Origin: Nocardia wallacei
Lineage (GTDB): Bacteria; Actinomycetota; Actinomycetes; Mycobacteriales; Mycobacteriaceae
Direction of reading: 5' to 3'
Length of the DNA stretch: 64,000 nt
NCBI RefSeq assembly: GCF_014466955.1
Contig: NZ_AP023396.1
Coordinates: forward strand, 4,464,001 to 4,528,000
This document shows, one piece after another, positions 8,611-17,229 of the stretch; positions within the stretch are counted from its first letter, which is position 1, and every line of letters starts with the position of its first letter. The translations under genes and the position numbers were made by a program. Below the pieces are notes generated by a model. The model was not told the DNA's origin and made no database searches. It was given only the letters and a program-made list of their open reading frames with translations.

Positions 8611-8811
8611 CTGACCGCTACCGTGCCCGGTCGATTACACGGCTGGGCCCGATGTACAGACGGCAGCTGGGTCGGCCTGGTCGAGTTCGTTGCCCTGACC
8701 GGCAATGAGCACGGCCGATTACCGGTCGCCCAGCTCGTTCCGAGGCAGGCACTTCAGCCTGCGCAGAACACCGGCCACCGACCGTCTACATCGAGAACGA
8801 CGCACCGATGA
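8611..8811 (+). CDS. Small hypothetical protein (GRLHGWARCTDGSWVGLV type)
   Basis: A GGAGG at 8599-8603 lies 7 bases before an in-frame CTG at 8611; a GTG at 8623 is the alternative start. The first 45 residues (GRLHGWARCTDGSWVGLVEF then GRLPVAQLVP) look like a compact beta-rich protein of a kind I associate with Nocardia accessory regions. The tail is low-complexity and may be out of frame. Function unknown. The stretches 8514-8610 and 8812-9173 show nothing convincing. Confidence 0.4.
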   Translation: MTATVPGRLHGWARCTDGSWVGLVEFVALTGNEHGRLPVAQLVPRQALQPAQNTGHRPSTSRTTHR

Positions 8812-9173
8812 CCTCCCGCGCCGTGGAACCTGTGCTCGCTGGGCCGTCAACGGGCCGATCGCGGCGAACCACACCAGCCCAGATTCGCCGCCAGGGCACG
8901 ACCAACGGCCCGCACGTTCGCGAACAGGCCAATCACCTTTGCTACAAGGCTGCCCTTCGGCCTGCGCCTCGCGAACGATGAACCAGATCGTGTGACCAGC
9001 AGCTCTGCTCCGAGGAGTTCGGAGGTGCCGGGGCAGCAGAGCTACGGAAGGTAACGTGGCGATTGCCAGCGGGCCGGAGTTGCAGCGGTGCGGCGGGTAG
9101 CCCCGCAAGCGCGCCTCCGCAGCGCGACCCCGCCTCGTTGGTGTTCCGCCCTTGTTTGGAGACGAGCCCGGTG

Positions 9174-9998
9174 ATGGCCAGAAAGAACAACGTGACCCGG
9201 CTACCGACTCGCCGCGGCACCGCCGCGCAGCGAGCGACCGAGCCGGTGCAGGCCGCGGTGCGCGACTACCTACAGGCCCGCACCCGGCTGAACGAGCACC
9301 TGGCACAAGTCGACGCCATCCTCGAGCACGGAGCCGCCGACCGCGTCGAGCAGCAAGCGGCAGCTCTCGGCGAGGTGCTGATCACCGTCCACGGCAGCCT
9401 GGTCCGCTTGGCGACCGCTGTCGACATCGGGCCCGGCACAGCGGATCCGGCGGAGTTGAGCACAGCGTTCGCCGAGACGACCTCGGCGCTCGTCGAGCGC
9501 GCCGAACCGCGCCCAGTGCCCGCCCCAGCGAGCGAGGCGACGGCGTTGTCCACCCTCGACGAGTTGACCGCGCTGGGGGCGGATTCGGTCGTCATCCAGT
9601 CTCCTGTCACCGCGTCCGGCCGTCCCCGGGCGTACCAGCGCGGCGACGACGGGCAATGGCACAGCCACACCATCGGTAGAGGCGGGATCTCCTCAGAGAA
9701 CCTGTGGACCAGCGACGGCGACCTGGTCGTCGTCCTGCGCACCGAGCGACCGGTCACAGTCGGCGCGACTCCAGTTCAGCGCATCATCGCCGAGGCTGGC
9801 TTCCGGAAATGGCAGATACACGACGACCAGCCAGGGCGCCTCAGCCTCGCCCGCAGTGAGACCGTCGTCGACCTGCGCTACTCCACCGCCACCGGCACCG
9901 TCACCAAAGCCACCCGAACACACCCCGACGGACACGTCGAACAACCTGCCGCCGTCGGCAAACTCGGCACAGTGCTGCGCTGGCTCAAAGACGATTAG
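9174..9998 (+). CDS. Hypothetical protein, helical N-terminus and beta-rich C-terminus
   Basis: 274 residues from the ATG at 9174 (a GTG at 9171 is equally possible). Residues 1-130 are helical and charged (AAVRDYLQARTRLNEHLAQV). Residues 150-274 are beta-rich with repeated Gly/Trp turns (GRPRAYQRGDDGQWHSHTI, GGISSENLWTSDGDLVVVL). There is no signal peptide and no motif I can assign to an enzyme. Third-position GC is high and typical for the region, so the gene looks real. Confidence 0.6.
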   Translation: MARKNNVTRLPTRRGTAAQRATEPVQAAVRDYLQARTRLNEHLAQVDAILEHGAADRVEQQAAALGEVLITVHGSLVRLATAVDIGPGTADPAELSTAFAETTSALVERAEPRPVPAPASEATALSTLDELTALGADSVVIQSPVTASGRPRAYQRGDDGQWHSHTIGRGGISSENLWTSDGDLVVVLRTERPVTVGATPVQRIIAEAGFRKWQIHDDQPGRLSLARSETVVDLRYSTATGTVTKATRTHPDGHVEQPAAVGKLGTVLRWLKDD

Positions 9999-10231
9999 TA
10001 ACGACACGCACAAGCCGAAACCCGTGCGCACACGACGGCCTCACGCGGAGGGATGCCGGCCGCCCGACGGCGCGACCTTCGCTCGAGCACCCGCGCTCGT
10101 ACGGTGACCCACTGCCGGGTCGAGCGGCTCGCGGCTTCGTGTGCGTGGCGGGCCCGTTGTTCCGCCGGTGACCGCTTATTCTTCTGTGATCAGGTGGTTT
10201 CCCGTTCGGCCGAGAACTGGAGGTACCGCAC

Positions 10232-10411
10232 GTGGCTGGAAAGTTCGAGCTGTACAAGGACAAGGCGGGCAAGGTGCGGTTCCGGCTCAAGGCCGGAAAC
10301 GGCGAGACCATCGCAACCGGCGAGGCATACGAGTCGAAAGCCGCCGCGACCAAGGGCATCGAGTCGGTCAAGAAAAACGCCCCCACTGCCGACATCGTCG
10401 ACCTCACCTAA
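10232..10411 (+). CDS. YegP-like DUF1508 small protein
   Basis: 59 residues starting at a GTG with GGAGG at 10219-10223. The sequence has the DUF1508 signature: FELYKDKAGKVRFRLKAGNG, then TGEAYESKAAATKGIESV and a closing KNAPTADIVDLT. The family is widespread and its function is not settled. The gene is complete and ends at TAA 10409-10411. Confidence 0.85.
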   Translation: MAGKFELYKDKAGKVRFRLKAGNGETIATGEAYESKAAATKGIESVKKNAPTADIVDLT

Positions 10412-10559
10412 CCCGGCCATCGCCGGATCCCCGCACAACGCCACCGCCCCGGCCGCCGCGCCACCCACTCACGCCACGCCACCATCTCCGCGCCGTGCTC
10501 CGCCTGGAACCGGTGATCGTGACCGCGCGGTGGTTAGCTGCGACAGTTGTCGTCGGGTG

Positions 10560-11110
10560 CGGGCGCCGCGCCGAGAACGGCCCGTAATTCAGCAGCGTGC
10601 CGTGCCGACGCAGCACGCCCATCGACGCGCGGAAGGTGGCCGCCCCGCCACCGTCGAACACGGTGTGCACCCCCTCTCCACCGGTGAGGTCAGCGCCCGC
10701 TCCACGAAACCGCCCCCGGTGGAGACCACCACGTCGGCGGCTCCGATTCGCTGGGCGATGGCGGCTTTGGCTTGGGTGGAGACCAGCCCGATGACAGTCC
10801 CGCCGCGCGCCTTGATCAGCTGAACCAGTTTCTGCCCCAACCACCAGCGGGCCGCGTGCACCAACGCCACCTGCCGGGTTCGACCGGGGCGGCCTCGGTG
10901 GCGAAGTGATGCGCCGTGATCGCCTGCATCATCACGCTCGCGGCCACCCTCCTCGGAGATGCCGTCGGGCACGGGCACCGCGGTCGCGGCGGGCAACACC
11001 AGCGCCTCGGCGTCGGATCCGCCGGCGCCCCTCGGCGGCAGGCCAATGATCGGCTATTGTCCGGCCGCCGAGGGCCTGGGCTCAACGATCTGCCCGTGCA
11101 GGCGATAGTC
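10560..11110 (-). pseudogene. Decayed NADPH:quinone oxidoreductase (zinc-type alcohol dehydrogenase family)
   Basis: Homology is spread over three minus-strand frames: MMQAITAHHFATEAAPVEPG (about 10860-10930), then LGQKLVQLIKARGGTVIGLV with AAIAQRIGAADVVV (about 10720-10840), then GVHTVFDGGGAATFRASMGV with GTLLNYG (about 10590-10680). In an intact enzyme these are consecutive parts of the nucleotide-binding domain. At least two frameshifts separate them and the N-terminal catalytic domain is not recognisable, so the gene is dead. Confidence 0.7.
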
Positions 11111-11184
11111 CGGCCCGGCCTGGTGCGACGAGCGAGTGAACCTTTTCCATCACCTGCGCGCCGACCGGCGGACCCGGCCACCCG

Positions 11185-11325
11185 CGGCTGAGCACGCCCG
11201 ACGACACCGGCGGGCGGGGCCTGATCCTGATCGACCAGCTCACCACCGCCTGGGACTACACCCGCCACCCCGGATACAAGACCGTCTGGGCCGAGATCAG
11301 CTTGAACCCAACCGAACAGACGTGA
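11185..11325 (+). pseudogene. C-terminal fragment of an anti-sigma-type ATP-binding protein
   Basis: The frame reads TGGRGLILIDQLTTAWDYTR then TVWAEISL and a stop. This is the end of HATPase_c_2 (RsbW-like) proteins common in actinobacteria (GRGL-x-LV-x-x-L-x-x-x-WG). No N-terminal half is present upstream. It is a remnant next to the start of CRISPR array 1. Confidence 0.5.
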
Positions 11326-11492
11326 CCACGGCCCGTGGTTCATGCAGCACTAGGTGAGACGCCAATGCCTTCGGCATCCGAGCCCATGTGAACCCGACAT
11401 GCGAAGCGGGAACTGCCGGGCGCGCCAACCCGTCAGCGGGTGCGGCGTCTGGCCACGAGAAAGATCCGGACTACATGCCTCACGATCACACG

Positions 11493-11581
11493 GTGCTCCC
11501 CGCGCACGCGGGGTGATCCCTGCATGGTTCTCCAACGTCGATCCCTCGGCGCCGTGCTCCCCGCGCTCGGGGGGATGATCC
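11493..11581 (+). repeat. Two CRISPR repeats in inverted orientation at the far end of array 1
   Basis: 11493-11519 and 11554-11581 read GTGCTCCCCGCG on the plus strand, the reverse complement of the other repeats of array 1. They are degenerate (the first lacks one base of GGGGATGATCC, the second reads CGCTCGGGGGGATG) and enclose a 34-base spacer. Thirty bases separate them from the first repeat of normal orientation (11612). Confidence 0.75.
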
Positions 11582-11611
11582 CAATCGCCCTCGGGTTTCT
11601 CCCGTCGGCGC

Positions 11612-12312
11612 GGATTATCCCCGCGTGCGCGTGGGAGTGCCGCGAGACGCCGAACCGTGCGGTCATCGGCGGAGGATCATCCCCGCGTGCGCGGGGAGCA
11701 CGCGGCAACCTCTCGCGCCATCGCGGTCACTCGCGGATCATCCCTGCGTGCGCGGGGAGCACCCCGGACCAGCTACACACGCTGGAAAATCATCAGGATT
11801 CATCCCCGCGTGCGCGGGGAGCACCCCATCTACCAGCGGGCCGTGGCGGACCTGGTGGGATCATCCCCGCGTGCGCGGGGAGCACGCATCCTCGGTCTTC
11901 ACCCACTCGGAAAGCACCGGATCATCCCCGCGTGCGCGGGGAGCACCACGGGTGTACCGGCGGCCGGTTTCCTCTTCGAGGATCATCCCCGCGTGCGCTG
12001 GAAGCACGGATTGGTAGCGGGCGTAGAGGTCGGGGTGGTCGGATCGTCCCCGCGTGCGCGGGGAGCACCCGATCCCGCTGGTCGGTGACCTCGTCGTCGA
12101 CGGATCATCCCCGCATGCGCGGGGAGCACCAATCGACCTCATGACGAAATCAGCGACAGGAAGGATCATCCCCGCATGCGCGGGGAGCACCCAGTCATCC
12201 CCGCTTGGGCAGGCTGGCCATCCGGATCATCCCCGCATGCGCGGGGAGCACGTTCATGGCGCGGACCTCTTGCGGGGCGATGGCGGATCATCCCCGCATG
12301 CGCGGGGAGCAC
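11612..12312 (-). CRISPR. CRISPR array 1, type I-E, 12 repeats
   Basis: Repeats of 28 nt (29 in two) start at 11612, 11674, 11735, 11796, 11858, 11919, 11980, 12041, 12102, 12163, 12224 and 12285, a period of 61 with spacers of about 33. On the plus strand each begins GGATCATCCCCGC and ends GCGGGGAGCAC; the crRNA strand is the minus strand. The repeats distal to the leader (11612, 11796, 11980, 12041) carry substitutions or an extra base. The four leader-proximal repeats have an A in the stem centre (GCATGCGC) where the older ones have G (GCGTGCGC). Spacer targets cannot be judged here. Confidence 0.95.
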
Positions 12313-12370
12313 ACTTGCTGACCTGGCGCGTTACCGCGACACACCCGGGAATCGATTCAGTTTGCTCACG
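12313..12370 (-). promoter_or_regulatory. Leader of CRISPR array 1
   Basis: Directly after the last repeat: ACTTGCTGACCTGGCG, then GTTACCGCGACACACCCGGG and TTTGCTCACGC. It is nearly identical to the leader of array 3 and fixes leftward transcription. Sequence to 12434 shows nothing else. Confidence 0.75.
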
Positions 12371-12434
12371 CGTTGAATCGTGTCCCGGCTGCATGCCGCG
12401 TGCTCTCGTTGTCGTACTGTAGCGAAGGGTTTGT

Positions 12435-12872
12435 CTACCGTTGCAGCCATCCGTTCCCGTTCATCTTCTCGAAGTAGGCGTCGTCGGCAGCCTGGATCTC
12501 GTCCTCGGTCAAAGCGCGGGGTTGCTGCGTTACCCGGTCGTGCTGGTTGAGCGTTGCTCGGATAGCAGTGAGGCCGGCCTGGACACGGTCGTCTGCGGTG
12601 AGGGGACGCACGGCGTGGGCGGATTTTCTGGCAGCATCCTTCTCTGCGGCAGCCGTGGCCTCGAGGATGAGTAGGCTGAGCTGGCTACCGAACCTTGTAG
12701 TGTTCGGCGGGAGTGTAAGGCCGCGGAGGTGTCCGGCGGAGTCGACGGTGGCGACGATCGTGCCGTTGGCGGCGGTACCGGTGCCGCGGATCTTCTTCAG
12801 ATTCGCTTGGACGCGTGCGGCTTTCGCCTGAACTTCGGCGAGACCGGCGTCCACGTCGGGGTATTCACTCAT
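12435..12872 (-). CDS. YbaB/EbfC-like small protein of the ESX-type locus
   Basis: 145 residues. The N-terminal helix (LAEVQAKAARVQANLKKIRG) leads into a small beta region (GTIVATVDSAGHLRGLTLPP) and a long C-terminal helix with SQLSLLILEATAAAEKDAAR. This is the layout of YbaB/EbfC-family proteins, which in nocardiae and mycobacteria are often encoded beside WXG100 genes. Its role there is unknown. It is the last gene of the toxin locus and faces the leader of array 1. Confidence 0.75.
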   Translation of the reverse strand: MSEYPDVDAGLAEVQAKAARVQANLKKIRGTGTAANGTIVATVDSAGHLRGLTLPPNTTRFGSQLSLLILEATAAAEKDAARKSAHAVRPLTADDRVQAGLTAIRATLNQHDRVTQQPRALTEDEIQAADDAYFEKMNGNGWLQR

Positions 12873-12875
12873 TGA

Positions 12876-13295
12876 TCACATCCGGGAATTCGGCAAAGAT
12901 TTCGGGGGCCGCGGCGGCGGTCTGGTGCCGTCAGGATGTCGAGGACACTCTTGGCGGGGAACCGGCCGTACCGGTCGATGGTCGTGTTCCGGGTGGGGTC
13001 GGTGCCTCTCGCAGCACGCGGGTTGTTCATGCGGGGCTTCCCATGCTGGTGACCGCCGCCCAGTACGGCGCTGGGTGGCCTTTCTCGGTTGAGGCGTCGA
13101 GGGCGGCGCCGGCGTCGAGCAGTCGTGTGATGACTTTGGTTGCGCCTGCCTGGGCGGCGAATTGCAGCGGTGTCCAGCGGCTGTGGTCGGTGAGGGTGAC
13201 GTTTTCGGTCGAGCCGTCTGTTGACGGCCGTCAGATCGCCGTCGCGGAGTGTGTAATGCAGTGCGGTGCGGGCCGTATTCGTCGCGTCCGGTCAC
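12876..13295 (-). pseudogene. Decayed ankyrin-repeat copy
   Basis: The ATG overlaps the stop of the intact ankyrin gene (ATGA). It begins MTGRDEYGP like the intact gene's MSELDEFGR, but the homology then moves between frames: LHYTLRDGDLTAV, then WTPLQFAAQAGATKVITRLL with DAGAALDASTEKGHPALYWA and a stop near 13027, then ARGTDPTRNTTIDRYG in a further frame. At least two frameshifts and a stop break it. It is a tandem duplicate of the gene at 13292-13723 that has lost function. Confidence 0.8.
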
Positions 13296-13723
13296 GACGG
13301 TTCCTGGTCGAGGAGGTCGGCGAACTCGGCGCGGATCTCGGGTGCGGTGCCCGATTCGCTGATGAAGTACAGCGGGCTTTCGGGTGGGAAGTAGTCGTCC
13401 TTGATCGTCTTGCGGGTCGGGTCGGCGCCCCGGGCGCGTAGCACGCGGATCGTCTGGACCGGGTCACCACTGCGGGCGACGGCTGCCCAGTAGATCGCGG
13501 GCATACCCTTCTCGGTGACCGCGTCGATGTCTGCTCCGGCGTCGAGCAAGCGTTCCACCACCGGCGCGGCGGCCGAACGCGCGGCGAAGTGCAACGGCGT
13601 CCAGCCCTCGGCGTCAGCGAGGTTGACGTCTTCGGTGTTCAGTAGTCGTTCCACGGCGGCCAGGTCGCCGTCGACCGCGGCGTAATGCAGTGGTGAGCGG
13701 CCGAATTCGTCCAGTTCGCTCAT
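13292..13723 (-). CDS. Ankyrin-repeat protein, candidate immunity protein
   Basis: 143 residues with three to four ankyrin repeats: GRSPLHYAAVDGDLAAVERL, GWTPLHFAARSAAAPVVERL and GMPAIYWAAVARSGDPVQTI. There is no signal or membrane segment. It starts one base after the stop of the toxin candidate (13725) on the same strand. Ankyrin proteins are known immunity partners of polymorphic toxins, and position supports that role here; direct binding to this toxin is inference. Confidence 0.8.
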   Translation of the reverse strand: MSELDEFGRSPLHYAAVDGDLAAVERLLNTEDVNLADAEGWTPLHFAARSAAAPVVERLLDAGADIDAVTEKGMPAIYWAAVARSGDPVQTIRVLRARGADPTRKTIKDDYFPPESPLYFISESGTAPEIRAEFADLLDQEPS

Positions 13724-13724
13724 T

Positions 13725-15146
13725 TTACTTCTGCTCCCGTCTGTGGCTGCGGTTACCGTACTGGTCCTCGATGTGGAAGTAGTCGGGGTGGCTGTTGACG
13801 TAGTCGTTGAATTCCTGCTGGTTCATGCCCTGGGTCTGCGCATCGGCCAGCAGACGCCGGTGCTCGAACCCGCCCAGGTGACCGTATTCCCAATTCGGAT
13901 TGACCGGGTACCGGGCACGGTTCGCAGGGTCGAGGTAGTATTTCCCGTCGTCGGATTTCTCCAGCTGTGTCACCCACGGCTTGTCGTCGTAGGATTTGTT
14001 GATCGGGACCTTGACCGCAGGCTCCGACTCCACCTCATAGAACTCCTCCTGCTTCCCAGACGGGCCCCACTTCTTGGTCTTCGCTTCGATCGCATCCTTG
14101 GTCTGCTGCGTCAATTTCGGCCGCCGCAGATCCGCGAACGACGTGAACGGGCCCGGCGCCACCACCCCATCGGCACCCGCCAAGGCCGGGCGAGCCCGCA
14201 GCAGCGGAATCAGCGCCTCGGTGCCACGAGAAATGGCCTGCGACACCGCAATCGGCACCCGCGCCGCTTCCGTGAGGCCGATCAGGGCACGGATCATGGC
14301 CGCGATCCGGGCACCGTAGATCGAGATTGCTAAGGCCATGCCGCCTTGGGCCGCGGCGGCGGATCCGCCGCCGGTCATCGCCGCGCCGAGCCAGCCGAAG
14401 GCTTGGTCGACCACCACGATCGCGGCCAGCTCGATCAGCGCTTGCGTGATCTGGCCTTTGGTGTGGCTGACCGAATCCGCATAAGCGTCACAAGATTTCG
14501 CCAACTCGTCACACACCCCGGCCAAGGTGTCGAACTGAGCTTTGACAAGATCGGCCTGCTCGAGCGCCTGCTGGGTTTCCGGGGTTTGCTGCGATTCGAT
14601 CAGCTGCCGCGCGCCGGGCAGGGCGATGGTGGACATGCGGAGCTTGGTGGCCATCAGCCGCCAGCCGCCCGCGACGTTCCGTAGTTTGCTCGGGTGGCCG
14701 TTCGGCCACAGTTCGCCCTGGACAGCGCCTTTCACCCAATCCCAGCCCGTCGGCTCGGGATCGCTGCCACCGAACGTCGGCGGCGGCTCCGGCGGATTGC
14801 ACACCGTGAGCGAGCCCGGCGGGAACACCAGCGCGTTCGGATTGGCATCCGGCGCCGACTGCGCGTTCGCGTTGCTGTGATTGGCCGCCGTAGCCTGCAA
14901 CAGATCATGCATCTGCCCGACCGCCAGCGCGAGGTCAGCGAGCGCGTCGACAGTGTCGTACGCAACCGGGTCGTAGTCACTCGACCACTTCAGCCCGGCG
15001 TTGTCCGAACCCGCCGACCCACCACAATCTGCCAGCACTGCGAACAGGTCGGTGATGGCCGGGACCAGGCTGTTGCGATGCACCTGCGCGTAGACCTCGG
15101 CGGCCTGGGTGAACCCGCCCGGGTCGACGACCAGGGGCGCAGTCAT
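13725..15146 (-). CDS. ESX-type polymorphic toxin candidate with C-terminal GH-E-like nuclease
   Basis: 473 residues. The ATG at 15146 overlaps the stop of the upstream WXG100 gene (ATGA). The N-terminal 120 residues are helical, as in WXG100/LXG-type export domains. The middle is helical and Ala-rich with a hydrophobic patch (GGGSAAAAQGGMALAISIYG). The last 80 residues (YYLDPANRARYPVNPNWEYG, then HLGGFEHRRLL, QEFNDYVNSHPDYFHIEDQY, GNRSHRR) fit the GH-E subgroup of HNH/endonuclease VII toxins: a GH near residue 420, a following E-H, and a final N-x-SH. It is probably exported by a type VII system encoded elsewhere and kills by DNA or RNA cleavage; this is inferred. Confidence 0.72.
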   Translation of the reverse strand: MTAPLVVDPGGFTQAAEVYAQVHRNSLVPAITDLFAVLADCGGSAGSDNAGLKWSSDYDPVAYDTVDALADLALAVGQMHDLLQATAANHSNANAQSAPDANPNALVFPPGSLTVCNPPEPPPTFGGSDPEPTGWDWVKGAVQGELWPNGHPSKLRNVAGGWRLMATKLRMSTIALPGARQLIESQQTPETQQALEQADLVKAQFDTLAGVCDELAKSCDAYADSVSHTKGQITQALIELAAIVVVDQAFGWLGAAMTGGGSAAAAQGGMALAISIYGARIAAMIRALIGLTEAARVPIAVSQAISRGTEALIPLLRARPALAGADGVVAPGPFTSFADLRRPKLTQQTKDAIEAKTKKWGPSGKQEEFYEVESEPAVKVPINKSYDDKPWVTQLEKSDDGKYYLDPANRARYPVNPNWEYGHLGGFEHRRLLADAQTQGMNQQEFNDYVNSHPDYFHIEDQYGNRSHRREQK

Positions 15147-15445
15147 TTCGGCCACATACCGGTGTTGGTGTCCACCGCGGTCGTGTAATTGGTGTGGGCC
15201 TGTCGCGCGATCCGCCGCAGATCGTCGAGGTTCTCGCGCATCTCCGTGACGCCAGCCGTCCACTCGTCGTGGACCGTGCGCTGTTCGGCGGCAGCCTGGC
15301 TGTCCCACGACAGATGCAGATCCGCGATATGGGTATCGATCTCCCCCAGCCAGGTCTCGACATCCGTGCCGAAAGTCTGCATCGCCGTCACGGCCTCGTG
15401 CAGCAGATCCAGATCGACCCGGAACCGCTCCTTCCCGTCTGCCAC
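15143..15445 (-). CDS. WXG100-family protein
   Basis: 100 residues. The GTG at 15445 lies 8 bases after the stop of the preceding WXG100 gene, with a G-run as ribosome site; a GTG at 15448 is possible. Helix-turn-helix hairpin: FRVDLDLLHEAVTAMQTF, a turn at LSWDSQAAAEQ (WDS in place of WXG), then a second helix EMRENLDDLRRIARQAH. It probably pairs with the neighbouring WXG100 protein for type VII export and precedes the toxin gene. Confidence 0.8.
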   Translation of the reverse strand: MADGKERFRVDLDLLHEAVTAMQTFGTDVETWLGEIDTHIADLHLSWDSQAAAEQRTVHDEWTAGVTEMRENLDDLRRIARQAHTNYTTAVDTNTGMWPK

Positions 15446-15453
15446 CACGCCCC

Positions 15454-15774
15454 CTACGTATCCATGTTCAACCACATCTGACCGACCGCCGCCGTGTTCG
15501 ACTGTTCCTGCGCCTCATACAGATTCGCGGCCTCGGCCAGTTTTGTCGCCGACTCGTCCAACGCGGCGATCACCGCCTCAGCGCCCTGCTTCCACTCCGT
15601 CCACGACCCGTCGTACTTCACCGCAGCCGTACCGTCCCAGCCCTCCGCCAGCAGACGCTTACCGATCGTGTCATCGAGTTGCCCCAACCGATCCCGCATC
15701 GCCTGCGCCTTATCAGCCACGAACCGCGCCGCCTCCCGCAACCGGACCGGATCGACACGAAGCAGATCAGACAT
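15454..15774 (-). CDS. WXG100-family protein
   Basis: 106 residues from the ATG at 15774 (an adjacent ATG at 15777 is equally available), with GGGGAG upstream. Two helices flank EGWDGTAAVKYDGSWTEW, the WXG turn. The C-terminal helix is DESATKLAEAANLYEAQEQS. It is the first gene of the toxin operon. No EccC, EccD or other secretion-machine gene is in the window, so export would rely on an ESX system elsewhere. Confidence 0.85.
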   Translation of the reverse strand: MSDLLRVDPVRLREAARFVADKAQAMRDRLGQLDDTIGKRLLAEGWDGTAAVKYDGSWTEWKQGAEAVIAALDESATKLAEAANLYEAQEQSNTAAVGQMWLNMDT

Positions 15775-15970
15775 CATCGACTCCCCTCGATCACACGGCA
15801 CCCAGCCTGACCTTCGAACTATATGCCCAGACCGACCAACCGAAATCCGTTCCGTCGCGGCTCGAGCGTGGTCCGGGCTGTGGCGCGAGGACTCGGCAGG
15901 CCGCCGCCCCCGGGCGATGCGAGATCTTCGTTCAGCCACTCGCCGGGTCGGGATGTGAGCCCGGGTCTGC

Positions 15971-16906
15971 TCAGGTGAGGAGTGTCTGGAGTTCGCTCAT
16001 CACGCGGGCCATCACCTCATGCCCCTGAACGGAGGTGGCGACCAGGGCGTTCGGTTGAGCTTTGCGGGGCACCCGGAACTCGCAAAACGTGGCTCCTCGA
16101 CCGATCGAGCGGCTCAGCTCAACGTCGACGCGTGCGGGCTGCAGGTCGTACAGCTCCGGCCAGCGCAGGTACGCCGCAGCTGAGGGGTCGTGTAATGCCA
16201 TGGGCTGGGGTGCGGTCGAGTCGATCATGCGCAGGTAGAACCCGACGTGGTCGGCGACCACGGCAGCGCGGTCGGTGCCGAGTGCCCGCAGCTGCTGCTC
16301 ATGGTCGGGAGTGAGCAGGATCTGGCGGGTGAGGTTGAGGCCGAACATGCGCACCGCGACACCGGACCGTAGCAGCCCGTCGAGCGCTTCGGGATCGGCG
16401 TAGGCGTTGAACTCTGCGGCGGCAGTGTGGTTACCACTGGTCGCCGACCCTCCCATCATCACCACCGAGTCGATCGCTGCGGCCAGCTCCGGCCGCAACA
16501 GCAGCACGACAGCGATATTCGTCAATGGGCCGGTGGCTAAGATGGTGACCGACCCGGGCTGCGCCGCCCGTAGTGTCGCGGCCATGGCCGCGACCGCGTC
16601 CGTATCGGCCTCGGTGCCGCGGGCGGCCGGGAATCGGCGGCCGAGGGTGCCCATCGCGCCTGCGCCGAGGATCCGCTCGATCGTCTGTGGTTCCTGCGCA
16701 AGCGGTTTGGCCGCCCCGCGATACACCGGAGTATCCAGCCCGCAGAACTCGACCGCGGCGAGGGTGTTCGCGGTGGTGTTGTCGATATGGGTGTTGCCCA
16801 CAACCGTCGAGATCCCCACCAGCTCGACGCCCGGCGCCCGCGCGAGCACCATCAACGCCACGACATCATCGAATCCGCTGTCGCAATCCATCCACACCCG
16901 ATACAT
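15971..16906 (-). CDS. Nucleoside hydrolase (IUNH family)
   Basis: 311 residues from the ATG at 16906 with GAAGGGA upstream. The calcium-binding motif DCDSGFDDVVAL is at the N-terminus. GISTVVGNTHIDNTTANTLA, ILATGPLTNIAVVLLL and MMGGSATSGNHTAAAEFN, followed by DPEA, are the family blocks, and HDPSAAAY carries the late ligand Asp. It would cleave the N-glycosidic bond of ribonucleosides in the cytoplasm for salvage. It stands alone; a more divergent paralogue lies at 41880. Confidence 0.9.
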   Translation of the reverse strand: MYRVWMDCDSGFDDVVALMVLARAPGVELVGISTVVGNTHIDNTTANTLAAVEFCGLDTPVYRGAAKPLAQEPQTIERILGAGAMGTLGRRFPAARGTEADTDAVAAMAATLRAAQPGSVTILATGPLTNIAVVLLLRPELAAAIDSVVMMGGSATSGNHTAAAEFNAYADPEALDGLLRSGVAVRMFGLNLTRQILLTPDHEQQLRALGTDRAAVVADHVGFYLRMIDSTAPQPMALHDPSAAAYLRWPELYDLQPARVDVELSRSIGRGATFCEFRVPRKAQPNALVATSVQGHEVMARVMSELQTLLT

Positions 16907-17229
16907 GACATCCCTTCCTTGGCACCGCATTCCAAGTAGGTCGGATCATCACGGGAAGCAACCGAAATATGCGACCGATTTACGGCTTGAGCACGACACC
17001 CAGGGTCAAGGGAGCCGGGCCGAGCCCGTGGATGGCCGAAGCCCTTCCCGCGCGGTCCCGTGGCGCAGGCTCGAAGGGTTCGCCGCTGAATGTCGCGTGG
17101 TGGTACAAGCAATCGCCCTGGGTTGTTTCGCAGGAGGGTTCGCATCCTGAAATGAGCTGCGTGCCTTGCGTTCTGCGGCACGACTGGTGTGGGCTGGGCG
17201 ACAGTCCGCTGCAGTTCACCAGGTCTCGT
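16907..17229. other. Intergenic, nothing recognised
   Basis: Between the nucleoside hydrolase and the HTH gene. Several short frames are open but none shows a ribosome site or protein-like composition. It must hold the promoter of the minus-strand hydrolase. Confidence 0.4.

Noticed and set aside
12191..12223. Spacer containing CATCCCCGCTTGGGC, similar to the repeat
   Set aside because: Only about nine bases match the repeat; treated as an ordinary spacer by spacing.
11440..12422. Open frames across CRISPR array 1 translating to repeated IIPACAGST / SSPRARGA peptides
   Set aside because: They are translations of the repeat units; all frames of the 61-base period stay open for that reason.
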